64,000 bases of DNA from Thalassomonas actiniarum (GTDB lineage: Bacteria > Pseudomonadota > Gammaproteobacteria > Enterobacterales > Alteromonadaceae). The notes under the pieces were generated by a model, which was not told the DNA's origin, made no database searches, and saw only the letters and a list, made by a program, of their open reading frames with translations. The position numbers and the translations under genes are program-made. Positions 43,287 to 54,200 of this stretch are shown here, piece after piece (positions within the stretch are counted from its first letter, which is position 1; each line of letters begins with the position of its first letter). The stretch covers positions 248,001 through 312,000 of the forward strand of contig NZ_CP059736.1 of NCBI RefSeq assembly GCF_000948975.2. Direction: 5' to 3'.

Positions 43287-43428
43287 GACGGAGGCCAAAG
43301 TGTCCTTATTGGAAAAAGGACTGCATGTTAACCAGTTAGTGACAAATTTTCTACAAAATAACCGACAAAAAAGAGACTTTTCTTTATCTTTACCTGTTTT
43401 GCGGTAATCCGCTTGCGAAGGGGCGCTT

Positions 43429-44785
43429 TTATTGCTGGCGCTCAACAAAAGCATAACGGTAAATATCGCCCCTCACCGGTTTTTGTTTTACCCAGTAAAG
43501 CTGCTGCTGATCCGGTGAAACAGCAAACTGATGGATAAAGTTATCCGGCTTTGCCATCACCAGTTTTTCCTTGCCGCCGACTAAATGGTGTTGCCAAATT
43601 CCGGAAGACGGCCGGTAAAAATAAACCCGGCCGGCGATTAACTGCCAGTTGAGCCAGTTTATCAGGGGAAAGTCTTCAATAATGAGCTGCTCTTCATTTT
43701 TTTGTCTTCACCTTCACCATTATCAAGCACCTTGCGCCACAGGCCATCCTGGTTAAACTTGCTAAAATAAAGCACTCCTTGCTTCACCCGGCCACTATAG
43801 CCTCCCCGGGTGGTCAGCTGCCGGTGCTGCTCCAAATCCCGGCGATATTGCCATAATTGCCATTGGCCGGAGCGGGTACTGCTATAGATCACATCATCAT
43901 CTTCACCGTAATTAACTACATAAGCCTGGCTGGATTCAGGCAATAGCCGGGTATAGCTTTGATTTTCGATATCCATTTCAAATACTGCCCCTGATGTAGA
44001 CAACAGGATTTTTTTACCGTCGGCGGAAAACTCATAGCGGGAAAATTCAAGTTCGAACGGCAGGTTAAGCTCCAGCAGCCGGGGAGTATTATCTTCTACC
44101 AGCCATAAGTTATATGACTTGTGCCTGGTAGAGATTAGCGCAGCCATATCGGCAGAAAAACGCGGTAACAATTCCAACCGGGAGCTGGTTTGCCACAAGG
44201 TATTTGTCTCCTTGCTGATATTATATCGAAAAATTTCACTGGAAGCCCGGGTTTCACTTATTAAGATCTGCTCCTGATCTTGATGGTTTATTACCGCCAG
44301 TGAATTGATTTTCTTGCCTATTTGCCCTGACAGGGCAAGCTCCCCGGTGTTTGGGTTGAAAGTATATAAACGATCATCACTGACCAGCAGTAACTCTTGC
44401 CCGTTTGCCCGCCAGGCAAGTGTTTTAACTCTTAGTGCCAGGTGATGAACAACCGGAGCTGCCTGGTTAGCTTGCTTACCTGAAAACAACAACAGCTCGG
44501 TTGCCTGTTCATTTTTATACCTTAATACCGCGAGCTGCGTACTAGGGGGGTTAAAGGCAAAATCAAAGTCCCCTTTTAGATTACTGTGGCCTGTCGGCAT
44601 GCTGAGCTGGCTGATGGTTTGGGTATTAATATCAAAACTAAAGATCTGATAGGGGGATGATTTACTGAGCCTTTGATTATAATAAATCAGGCTATCCGGC
44701 CCCCAGGCCAACCGGGTTGGCCATTTTTTGCATTGGAACAGGGGCTGTGTTTCTTTTGTCGCAAGCGTGTATAAGCGCACAAAGC
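43429..44785 (-). pseudogene. PD40/WD40-like beta-propeller gene, 5'-truncated and frameshifted
   Basis: The frame from TTG at 44804 has no ATG or ribosome site and starts inside a propeller blade (VRLYTLATKETQPLFQCKKW). A long propeller region follows, with FSADGKKILLSTSG, GDDDVIYSSTRSGQWQLWQY. The frame ends early at 43662. The missing C-terminus is in the other frame (EQLIIEDFPLINWLNWQLIA, FAVSPDQQQLYWVKQKPVRG) to TAA at 43429. The switch is at the A7/T7 run at 43697-43703; adding one base joins both parts. It resembles the sensor part of the CadC-like twins at 4842-9310, without the winged helix. Confidence 0.75.
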
Positions 44786-44918
44786 AGGCAGTCAATGGAG
44801 TCAAGAAATCAGTGAGAACTCACAAGGCCAGTACCTGCCGTTAACCGACAGCAGTCACTTAGTGGTGTTTGAACATCCCCAGGTGATCTTGGATGCATTG
44901 GCCTATTTACTGGAATAA
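44785..44918 (+). pseudogene. alpha/beta hydrolase C-terminal remnant
   Basis: Frame ending at TAA 44916 reads LTDSSHLVVFEHPQVILDAL + AYLLE, the C-terminal His-containing end of an alpha/beta hydrolase (S-x-H-L-V-x-x-E-x-P). Nothing of the earlier domain is left. It meets the truncated propeller gene at about 44785: both lost their N-terminal parts at one point. Confidence 0.65.
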
Positions 44919-45558
44919 GCACCTAAGCAAGTATTAAATAAACACTGCCGTTAGGAGCTTAAGCTCAACAAGTTCTTTTCGGCAGATGCTGTCAATAATC
45001 CCCGGCAGGCGGCAAATTTTATGCCTGAATAAAGTTTATTTATAACAACTGTTTAGGGCTGTCATTGGCAATGAGCTTTAGGTTAGATACCAGTAACTCT
45101 ACTGGTAATTAGTCGCTGTATCCGTTTTCTCAAGCGACTATAGATTATATAGAACTTAATATCATTTAATTACAAGATATATCGGTTTTATCTAATGGCA
45201 CAAAAAAAACCAAGAAAAAATTATCGTTTATTTACTAGAACAACCGCTTTAGCAGCATTCACAAGCGGTTAACAAAAAAAACAGGTAAACTGAGGTTATT
45301 ATAAAATCAATTCGGCTTACCAGGTGGTCAGCCTTTGTTAAAAGGAGTAAAAATCAAGCAGTTAAAATTAATCTTGAAATAAGGTTTCTATCTGGTCCGA
45401 CTTTTTCTCCAATATTTGTATACAAAAAAACCGCTTGCATTGTTCAAATAAATGTCTATATTCGACGAACTTTTCACCAAGGAGAGAAGTGGAAATAATA
45501 AAAAGAGATATTTAAATATCTGAAGGAAATAGATGAGCAATCAAAATGGAGCAGCAGC
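44919..45558. other. intergenic region upstream of the LuxR gene
   Basis: About 640 bp. It contains ACCAGTA-ACTC-TACTGGT (45089-45106), an 18-bp dyad, and AACCGCTT/AAGCGGTT arms at 45243-45271. No gene recognised. The last 100 bp is the leader of the LuxR gene. Confidence 0.45.
45089..45106. promoter_or_regulatory. lux-box-like palindrome
   Basis: ACCAGTA / TACTGGT with a 4-nt spacer, 7-bp perfect arms, 450 bp upstream of the small LuxR-type gene. It resembles a lux box in form; binding by that protein is an inference only. Confidence 0.35.
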
Positions 45559-45774
45559 ATGGAATCTACAAAAAACATCAACAACTCATTATCTTCAAGA
45601 GAGGCTGAAATTATTAGCCTGCTCTCAAAAGGGTTAAGCAATAAAGAAATCGCCAAAACCCTGTATTTAAGTGTGCATACGGTGATCACCCATACTAGAA
45701 ATATTTATAAAAAATTAAATGTAAACTCTCGCGCTGAAGCCGCTTACGAGCATTTAACCCGTCAAACAAAATAG
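45559..45774 (+). CDS. minimal LuxR-type HTH regulator
   Basis: 71 residues, GGAG 8 nt before the ATG. The whole protein is a LuxR/GerE HTH (LSSREAEIISLLSKGLSNKE, LSVHTVITHTRNIYKKLNV) with no receiver or signal-binding domain, similar to stand-alone regulators such as GerE. The next genes form the protease unit starting at 46164. Confidence 0.85.
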   Translation: MESTKNINNSLSSREAEIISLLSKGLSNKEIAKTLYLSVHTVITHTRNIYKKLNVNSRAEAAYEHLTRQTK

Positions 45775-46163
45775 TCACCGGTTAATCAAGACTTTACCCC
45801 CACTAAAGTCCCTATTTTTAAAGCCCTTAGTTCCCCACTAAAGCAAAACAGGCAACTGATCCTCAGCGGTCAATATTTTAATGCGTCTTTTATTTATTCC
45901 GTGATAGATAAAAGACCTTTTCAGGCCGAAGAAGCGGCAAAGAATGCACAAATATTGCCGGTATGATGACATGTGAAAAAACAGGACGAAAAATTACTTC
46001 TTAGCCAGAATTGTTATTAACTGGTTGATTTTTAAGTATATTAAGTCTTGCTTTTTTGTCCTAAAGAATGGGGGAATAGTCAATATACCTAATTCTAGGT
46101 ATATGCCACGGACAAAACCCTAATTATAGTGATGCCATTATTTTCAAGCATGGAAGATCAACA
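45775..46163. other. intergenic between LuxR gene and protease unit
   Basis: 390 bp. GTCTTTTAT (45885-45893) and ATAAAAGAC (45908-45916) form perfect 9-bp arms and may end the LuxR transcript. The operator-like palindrome at 46083-46104 lies nearer the next gene. Confidence 0.4.
46083..46104. promoter_or_regulatory. 22-bp palindrome upstream of the propeptide/protease unit
   Basis: ATATACCTA-ATTC-TAGGTATAT, perfect 9-bp arms, centred about 70 bp before the TTG at 46164. Probable operator in the promoter of the unit; the LuxR-type protein is one candidate binder. Confidence 0.5.
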
Positions 46164-46916
46164 TTGAAAAAAGGTATTGCCCTCTTACTGATATCGGCTT
46201 TGGTTGTTACAGCCCTGTATTACTTTAACCGGGACACTGGTACTCAACACAGCACAAGTGCTGTTGCTGCCGACAAAGTTATAACAGTTAAAAGAACACC
46301 GCTAAAACAGATAGTAAAACCTATAGTATCAGCCGATAAATCAGCTTTATCCGCGACCCGAATGACCCCGGTACGTGAGATAACGACTGATAAAAATACC
46401 GGGGTTGAAGACACCGGCGCTGAAAACAACAGCAGCGAATCCTTGTTTGTCGAGTCACAAAAAGCCAAAGAGTTTTTGCAGGCATCTGGCAAGCTCAGGG
46501 AAAATTTACAAGGCGAAGTGTATATAGAAATCAGCAGCAATGAAATCAAGTCGCTGGCAGTTGGTGATACTTTTAAACTGGAAATACCGGCACTGGATAT
46601 GTTCTACGACATTCAAGTGGACCATACCCGCGAGGATCAATTTGGTAACCAAACCATAGAAGCGGTTTTGCCGGATGAAGAAGGGAAATACAGCTCAATT
46701 ATCACCGTTAGCGAGCGTTCCATTTACGGCAATATCACCACGCCCCACGGCATCTACGCCATTGAAGGAAACGGCCAATATGCCTGGATAGCCGAAACCG
46801 CAGGTTTGCTCGACGGTGTGATCCAAGACCAGATTGGTGGTGGCAGCACAGATAGCGAAAACCACAACCATGCGCCTATCGATACGGGTAACGGTAAGCG
46901 CGGCAGTACCCATTAA
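46164..46916 (+). CDS. exported propeptide-like protein, likely partner of the metzincin downstream
   Basis: 250 residues from TTG with GGAAG 7-8 nt upstream. N-terminal membrane/signal helix (GIALLLISALVVTALYYF), a low-complexity stretch, then a ~130-residue domain (LQGEVYIEISSNEIKSLAVG, RSIYGNITTPHGIYAIEGNG + QYAWIAE). The last part looks like the propeptide of reprolysin-like proteases. The C-terminus is Gly/His/Asn-rich (DSENHNHAPIDTGNGKRG). The metalloprotease 49 bp downstream has no propeptide of its own, so this is probably an inhibitor or chaperone supplied in trans. Confidence 0.6.
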   Translation: MKKGIALLLISALVVTALYYFNRDTGTQHSTSAVAADKVITVKRTPLKQIVKPIVSADKSALSATRMTPVREITTDKNTGVEDTGAENNSSESLFVESQKAKEFLQASGKLRENLQGEVYIEISSNEIKSLAVGDTFKLEIPALDMFYDIQVDHTREDQFGNQTIEAVLPDEEGKYSSIITVSERSIYGNITTPHGIYAIEGNGQYAWIAETAGLLDGVIQDQIGGGSTDSENHNHAPIDTGNGKRGSTH

Positions 46917-46965
46917 CCCGAAATAATAAAAACACAAATCAAACATAAAACAAAAGGAAAATGTT

Positions 46966-47724
46966 ATGTTGAAATCTGTATCTAAGAAGACATTATTAGG
47001 ACTCTCATTATCGGCATTATTCAGTGCCTCGGCCATGGCGACAGACGTTGTTGTTGATATTTATTACACGGCATCGGCGGCATCAAGAAGCTTTGATATC
47101 CAGTCAGAAATCACGCAAATGGTGGCGGCTTCCAACCGCTATTATGCCGATAACGGCTTATCCATTAACTTGGTACTGGCAGCCACGCCATACCAGTTAG
47201 GCAGTGACGTTGTTGCTTCCCACTCTGACCTGCAAAGTGTCTACAAGGATAGCCAGATCCGAGGCTGGCGCGATCAGTTCAATGCAGACTTCGTGGTTGT
47301 GCTTGGCTCTAAAAACAGCACCTGGCAAGGCACTACCTGTGGTATCGCCGGCGACATTTACGGCCTGAAAATCTTCCCGGATCATGATACCTATGAAAGC
47401 TATGCCTACAACATCACCGCCAATGACTGCGGTAATACTACGTTAACTTTCATGCATGAGCTTGGCCACAACATGGGCTTAGGTCACTCGGTAAGACAAG
47501 GCGCCGAAGGTGGTGTTTACAAATACGGTGTCGGTTACGGCGTTGATTATGAGTTTGCCACTATTATGGCCTACCCTCAGGAGTTCAATACCTCGACCCA
47601 TTTACCGGTATTTTCCGATCCGGGCAGAACCTGTAACAACTCTTATAGCTGTGGTGTCAGTAACGTAGCAGACTCGCAACGCGCCCTGGATAACATCACC
47701 AATACTATTGCCAATTTCAGGTAA
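46966..47724 (+). CDS. secreted metzincin (M12-like) zinc metalloprotease without own propeptide
   Basis: 252 residues. AAAGGA 8 nt upstream of the ATG at 46966. Signal peptide (KKTLLGLSLSALFSASAMA) leads directly into the catalytic domain (TDVVVDIYYTASAASRSFDI). Zinc site TFMHELGHNMGLGHS, Met-turn TIMAYPQEF. Cys residues in TTCGIAGD and ANDCGNTT suggest disulfides. The reprolysin/adamalysin-like size with no pro-region is odd, and the preceding gene supplies a propeptide-like protein. A strong terminator ends the unit. Confidence 0.88.
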   Translation: MLKSVSKKTLLGLSLSALFSASAMATDVVVDIYYTASAASRSFDIQSEITQMVAASNRYYADNGLSINLVLAATPYQLGSDVVASHSDLQSVYKDSQIRGWRDQFNADFVVVLGSKNSTWQGTTCGIAGDIYGLKIFPDHDTYESYAYNITANDCGNTTLTFMHELGHNMGLGHSVRQGAEGGVYKYGVGYGVDYEFATIMAYPQEFNTSTHLPVFSDPGRTCNNSYSCGVSNVADSQRALDNITNTIANFR

Positions 47725-47749
47725 GCAAACTTTTTTATTTTGCTAGCCA

Positions 47750-47780
47750 GGCTGCCGATCTCCCTCGGCAGCCTTTTTTC
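47750..47780 (+). terminator. Rho-independent terminator of the protease unit
   Basis: GGCTGCCGA (47750-47758) and TCGGCAGCC (47765-47773), 9 bp perfect, 6-nt loop, then six T. Confidence 0.9.
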
Positions 47781-47791
47781 TTGCCTTGCTG

Positions 47792-48139
47792 TTACAAGCC
47801 GCCGGCTAAGTCGAGAAAATTGCCGGTGGAAAAAGAAGACTTTTCAGATGCCAGCCAATAGATGGCCTCCGCCACTTCCTCCGGCTGTCCGCCCCTTTGC
47901 ATCGGAATTTTGCTTTGTAACCGTTCGATACGGCCCGGCTCGCCGCCATCGCTGTGCATCTCGGTATAAATAAGCCCGGGACGGACACAGTTTACCCTGA
48001 TCCCTTCATCCGCCACTTCCAGTGACAAACCTTTAGTCAAGGTATCTACCGCGCCCTTGGAGGCGGCATAATCTATATATTCGTTGGGAGAGCCGCTGCG
48101 GGCCGCCCCGGATGAAGCATTGACAATAGTGCCACCTTT
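47792..48139 (-). pseudogene. short-chain dehydrogenase, 5'-truncated remnant
   Basis: The reading KGGTIVNASSGAARSGSPNE + YIDYAASKGAVDTLTKGLSL covers the catalytic Ser and the Y-x-x-x-K motif, then NCVRPGLIYTEMHSDGGEPG and the C-terminus STGNFLDLAGGL. The Rossmann half (about 130 residues) is missing; TAA stands in frame just before the first Lys codon. The 82-residue frame from 48040 is part of it. The right side is the intergenic sequence near the RTX gene. Confidence 0.75.
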
Positions 48140-48216
48140 TTAATGACTTAGCATTTACTGCATTGGAGTATCTATCCCTCTCCATTACAAATTATCGTGA
48201 TTAACTTATACCCTTA

Positions 48217-51200
48217 TCAGAGATACCTTTCCTCCTTTACAATAGCCATATACTCAGCTTCCAATATCATCGATTTTTCAATACCTGTTTCTTCGGCCTT
48301 TATACCAAAAGTTGAGTGAGCCTGAATGAGTTTGTTCAAAGCCGAACTCAGAGTATCGCCAGTAATACTCTCGCCAGTAGATAAGTCGCTAGCAATCTGA
48401 AACATATCAAGTTCATTTGCTGTCAAAGCAGCCTGATAAATAGCATCCCAGTCCATGGTAACACCATCAGCAAACGTCAGGGATTCAACCCTATAAATGC
48501 TATATTTAAACGCATTTTCTATCAGAATTTGATCTCCTGTTACCTGGCCTTCATCATTTAATATCTCAATCAAAATATCAGCTGAGCCACTCACATTGAT
48601 ATTCAGCCTATCCCGGGTTATACCTTCGCCAAAGCGAATGCTATCTATACCACCATTATCCTTGATAGTATCCTGTCCATCACCCAAATTAAAAACATAA
48701 GTCTCCGCAGCATAACTTCCCAGCAAGCTGTCATTGCCTTTGCCCCCTTCAAGGGTATTGGCGTAAATGCCAAAACTGGAGTTACCATCCAGCTTCAAGA
48801 CATCATCTCCCTCACCCCCATATAAAATATTATTGCCACTATTTCCGGTAAGAACATCATTACCTGCTCCGCCATCAAGCAGATCATCGCCGTTGCCCCC
48901 GGTCAAAGTATCATTGCCAGCCAGTCCATACAGACTATCATGATCGATACTGCCTACAAGGTTATCGTCATCCTCAGTCCCCGTTACAACCAGGGCGGCC
49001 TGATAAATGGCTTCCCAGTCCATAGTGCTGCCATCAGAGAATATTAGTGACTCAACCCGGAAAGCACTATATTTAAAGGCTTTTTCAATTAGGATTTGAT
49101 CTCCCGTTGCCAGGCCATCATCATTTAATATTGCAATCAAAATATTATTGCCACTGAAACGAATATTCAGCTTATCCGGGGTAATACCAACACCAAAACG
49201 AATACTATCAGTACCGCCATTATCATAAATAGTGTCCTGTCCATCCCCTATGTTAAAGACATAAGTTTCGGCGGCATAACTCCCTTCCAGGCGATCATTC
49301 CCTTGACCACCTTCAAGGGTATTGCTGTATACGCTAAAACTGGAGTTACCCGCCAGCTTTAAGACATCGTCTCCGTCACCACCAAGCAAGATATTGTTAC
49401 CGCTGCCGCCTGTGAGTATGTCATTGCCTGTTCCGCCATCGAGCAGATCATCGCCGTTCCCCCCGGTCAAAGTATCATTGCCAGCCAGCCCGTAAAGACT
49501 ATCATGATCGATACTGCCTACAAGGTTATCGTCATCCTCAGTCCCCGTTACAACCAGGGCGGCCTGATAAATGGCTTCCCAATCCATGGTGCTGCCATCA
49601 AAGAAGGTAAGAGACTCGACCCTAAAAGCACTGTATTTAAAAGCATTTTCAATCAGGATCTGATCCCCTGTTGCCAGGCCGTCATCATTTAATATTGCGA
49701 TCAAAATACTGTTGCCACTGAAACGGATATTTAACTTATCCGGGGTGATACCAATACCAAAACGAATATTGTCGGTACCACCATTATCATAAATAGTATC
49801 CTGTCCATCTCCTATATTAAAGACATAAGCCTCGGCGGCATAACTCCCTTCAAGGCGGTCATTCCCCTGCCCGCCTTCAAGAGTATTGCTGTAAACGCTA
49901 AAACTGGAGTTACCCGCCAACTTTAAGACATCATCTCCCTCCCCGCCAAGCAAGGTATTATTGCCGCTATTTCCTATGAGTACATCATTGCCGGCTCCGC
50001 CATCTATCAGATCATCACCGGCACTTCCCTGCAACTGATCATCTCCTGCTTTACCGTAAATTTGATCATTTCCGCCAAGACCGTCAATAACATCTGCACC
50101 GGATGTGCCGTTAAGCACATCATCTCCCTGTGTAATTACTAACGGTTCATTACTTTCTGCTTCCGCCGCAGCATGAATTTCATTCGCAGTCATAGTGCTG
50201 CCGTCAGCAAATTCAACGCTTTCGATACGGTTATCCATATTGGCAAAAACATTGTTCAAAGTGATGCTATCGCCACTGAGGCTGCCATCCATCGCCGTCA
50301 GGGCAATTATAATGTTATCCCCGTCACGGCTGATGTTTAACATATCCTGTATAATACCAACGTCAAAGACGAGTTTGTCGATGCCCGAGTTGTCTTCAAC
50401 AACATCTTGTCCGTATCCCGGGGCAAAGAAATAAGTATCATTTCCCTGCCCCCCGTTTAACGTATCGTTACCTATATTTCCGTTCAGGCTGTCATTTCCT
50501 TCACCGCCATTTAGCGTATCATTACCGATACGCCCATCCAGGCTATCATTCCCTTCACCACCATTTAAGGTATCATCACCGAAGCCGCCATAGAGCTCAT
50601 CAGCACCTTCATCACCAGATAGGGTATTAATACCGTCAGTGGCATAAAGCTCGTCATCGCCGGCTCCGCCATTTAGCGCATCATCACCGTCGCCCCCATA
50701 AAGTTCATCATCGCCAACTCCGCCATTGAGTATATCGTTACCCGTTCCGCCATAAAGCTCATCCTCATCAGCTCCGCCATTTAACGTATCATTACCGGCT
50801 TCACCGTAAAGTTCATCATCACCTTCACCGGCCTCAATAACATCATTCCCCCCTAAGCCATAAATCTCATCGGCATAAACTGAGCCATTTAAAATGTCAT
50901 CTTCTTCACTGCCGGTAAGGATAAGCGCTGCGGCATGAACTTCATCTGCGGTCATAATGCTGCCATCGGCAAAAACCAAAGTTTCTATACGATTAGCCGT
51001 GTCGGTAAAAGCATTTACCAAAGTGATTTGATCACCACTTAGGCTGCCATCGCCAGCTGTCAGGGCAATAATAATGTTGTTCCCGTCATGGCTTATTTTT
51101 AATGCCTCCCGGCTAATACCGGCCCCAAAACGTAGTGTATCAGCACCCTCAGGATCATCTATGACATAGTGGCCGTCAGCCAGGTTATAAAGGTAGGTAG

Positions 51201-54200
51201 TATCCGGTCCGGTTTGTTGTGCCAACAAGGTATCTATATCCGCTGTTGACCAGCTGGTACCATCGGCAAAGGTAATTTCACTAAGCTTATATAGCTCATC
51301 ATCAAACCATTTTCTGATAGTGATACTGTCATTGCCCGCGATCAGAGTTAAATTTGCATTATTGCGGACTAACCGGATATCGGCTTTATTGATGCCTGCG
51401 CCTAATTCCAGGCGATTAACACCATGATGGTCATTGATGATGTCATGGCCATCCCCTAGCTCAAAGCGGTAACTATCATTGCCCAAACCACCATAAAGTG
51501 TATCATTACCTGTGCCGCCAATTAAGACATCATCCCCTCCTTCACCATATAAAAGATCATCTCCTCCCTGACTACTCAGAATGTCAATATTCGCTTCGCC
51601 CACCAAAACATCGCTTTGCTCACTCATCTGAGGTAGTGCAACAACTATGTCTGCCGGTGTCCAGGCACTGCCATCAGCAAAACGGATCTCATTTAATTGT
51701 GACTGCTCAGTTCTAAACCAACTTCCTATGGTAATGCTGTCATTTCCTATGATCAGTTTTAAATTATTCGTCGAACGACCCAACTGAATATCGCTTCCCC
51801 GAATGCCTTCAGCTAACTCAAGACGGTTTGAACCTGAGTGATCAAAGATAATGTCATGCCCATCTCCCAGATTAAAGTGATATATATCATCACCACTACC
51901 GCCATAAAGTTCATCATAACCTTCTCCGCCAGTTAAGGTATCAGCTCCAAAACCACCGTACAGCTCATCATTACCTTCGCCACCATTTAACGTGTTTGCA
52001 CCACTATAGACATAAAGTTCATCATCACCAGCCCCACCATTTAACGTGTCATCTCCTTCTCCACCGTATAACTCATCAGCACCTTCATCGCCATTTAACG
52101 TATTATTGCCGTCATCAACATAAAGTTCATCATCACCAGATCCGCCATTGAGTATGTCATTCCCAATTCCACCAGCAAGTTCATCATCACCTTCTCCGCC
52201 AAATAAGGTATCATTTCCTCCACGCCCAAAGATAAAATCTTCACCAGCTAAACCCGTTAAAACGTTATCGGTATTATCCCCCATTAAGGTGTCAGCGAGA
52301 TCAGTGCCTTGTAACTGCACTGGTAAAGATATGTCTGCCGAAGTCCAAGTATTACCGTCATCGAATCGGATGCCGCCCAACCGATATTCGTCATTGTAAA
52401 ACCAATTTTCAATGGTGATACTGTCATTACCGATATCGACTTTTAAATCAAAACGCGAATAGGATAGCTGAACATCACTTGCCGAAATACCTGCCCCTAA
52501 CTCCAGATAGTTCAATCCCTGAGAATCAAGAATAATGTCATGGCCATCGCCTAATTCAAAACGGTAGATATCATCGCCTGACATACCATTAAGCTTGTCA
52601 TTCCCGGTACCGCCAATCAAGGTATCATTATCATTACCTCCCGATAAGGTATCGTTGCCGCTACCGCCGTGAAGGATATCGTCCCCCCCTGCACCGTAAA
52701 GTCTATCATCTCCTCCTAATCCATTGATGATATCATCACCATCACCGCCATTTAAGTTATCAGCCTGCTCAGTTCCCCGCAGCAACAGTTCAGATATCTC
52801 TGCCGGAGTCCAGACAGTATTATCGGCGAAAACAATTTTTTCTATTTGTCTAAATGTTAAATCAAGCTGGCGGGTAATAGTTATGCTGTCATCACCTATC
52901 ACCAATTTTAAATCTGTGCCAATGCGTAACAGTTCTACATCATCAGGGTTAATACCTACACCTAATTCCAGTCGGTCGACGCCATCATAATCGGTAATAA
53001 TGTCATGACCATCACCGAGACTAAAGCGATAAATATCATTCCCTTCGCCATCAGTCAGCTTATCATCTCCAGCACTGCCAATAAGAATGTCATTACCTTC
53101 ATCACCAAACAAACGGTCATTACCAGAGCCGCCAATTAAGGTATCATCCCCTCCTCTGCCATAAACAGTATCGTCCCCGCCGAGGGCATCAATACTATTA
53201 TCATTATCATCACCCTGCAAAAAATCTGCTCCTTCAGTCCCTGGTGACATCAGGTTGACAATATCCGAAGGAGACCAGACAGTATTATCGGCAAAAACTA
53301 TCTCTTCTATTTGTGAATATGGATTTTCAAACCAGTAATTGATTGTAATGCTGTCATTACCTATCACCAGTTTCAAATCAGTGCCAGAACGAAGCAATTG
53401 CACATTGTTTACATTAATCCCCTCACCTAACTCCAGTCGATCCATACCATAATATTCAACAAGCCGGTCATGCCCGTCACCGAGTTCAAAAATATAGGTA
53501 TCATCCCCCTCCATGCCTGAAAGAGTATCATTACCGGTGCCTCCCTCGAGAATATCATTACCAACTGCACCATATAAACGATCATCTCCAGCACCACCAA
53601 TTAAGGTATCATTCCCTGCATCTCCGTAGATCTCATCATTGCCGCCTAATCCATTGAGAATATTGTCACTCTCATCTCCAGAAAGTGAGTCATCCTGTTC
53701 AGTGGGCTGTTGCATCAAGCTAGCTATATCGGCAGGAGTCCAGACACTGTTATCAGCAAAACGTATTTCACTCAATTTATATTTGTCATCCCTAAACCAA
53801 CTCAAAATCGTAATTTGTTCATTCGCCATAATTAGTTTTAGCGAATCAACTTGACGGATCACTTGTATATCTGTTGCTTTGATCCCTGCGCCTAACTCCA
53901 GGATATTAAAACCATCCCAATCATTGATACTGGTATTACCGTCCCCAAGTTCAAAAAGGTAAACATCATCCCCCTCCTGGCCAACAAGAGAATCATGACC
54001 CGTCCCTCCTCGTAAGGTATCGTCCCCCTCACCACCATAGAGAATATCGTTACCAGCTCCTCCTGTTAGGTTATCATTTCCCTCATAACCGTATAATTTA
54101 TCATTACCTCCCAGGCCATCGAAGTTATCGTTACCCTCAGATCCTAATAAGATATCATCCAGCTCAGAGCCCGTTTGAATGTAGTCTTTTATATCTGATC

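Noticed and set aside
42738-43454. 238-residue form of the outer-membrane protein
   Set aside because: The first 56 residues have no signal-peptide logic and overlap the neighbouring remnant; the ATG at 43286 opens a clean signal peptide.
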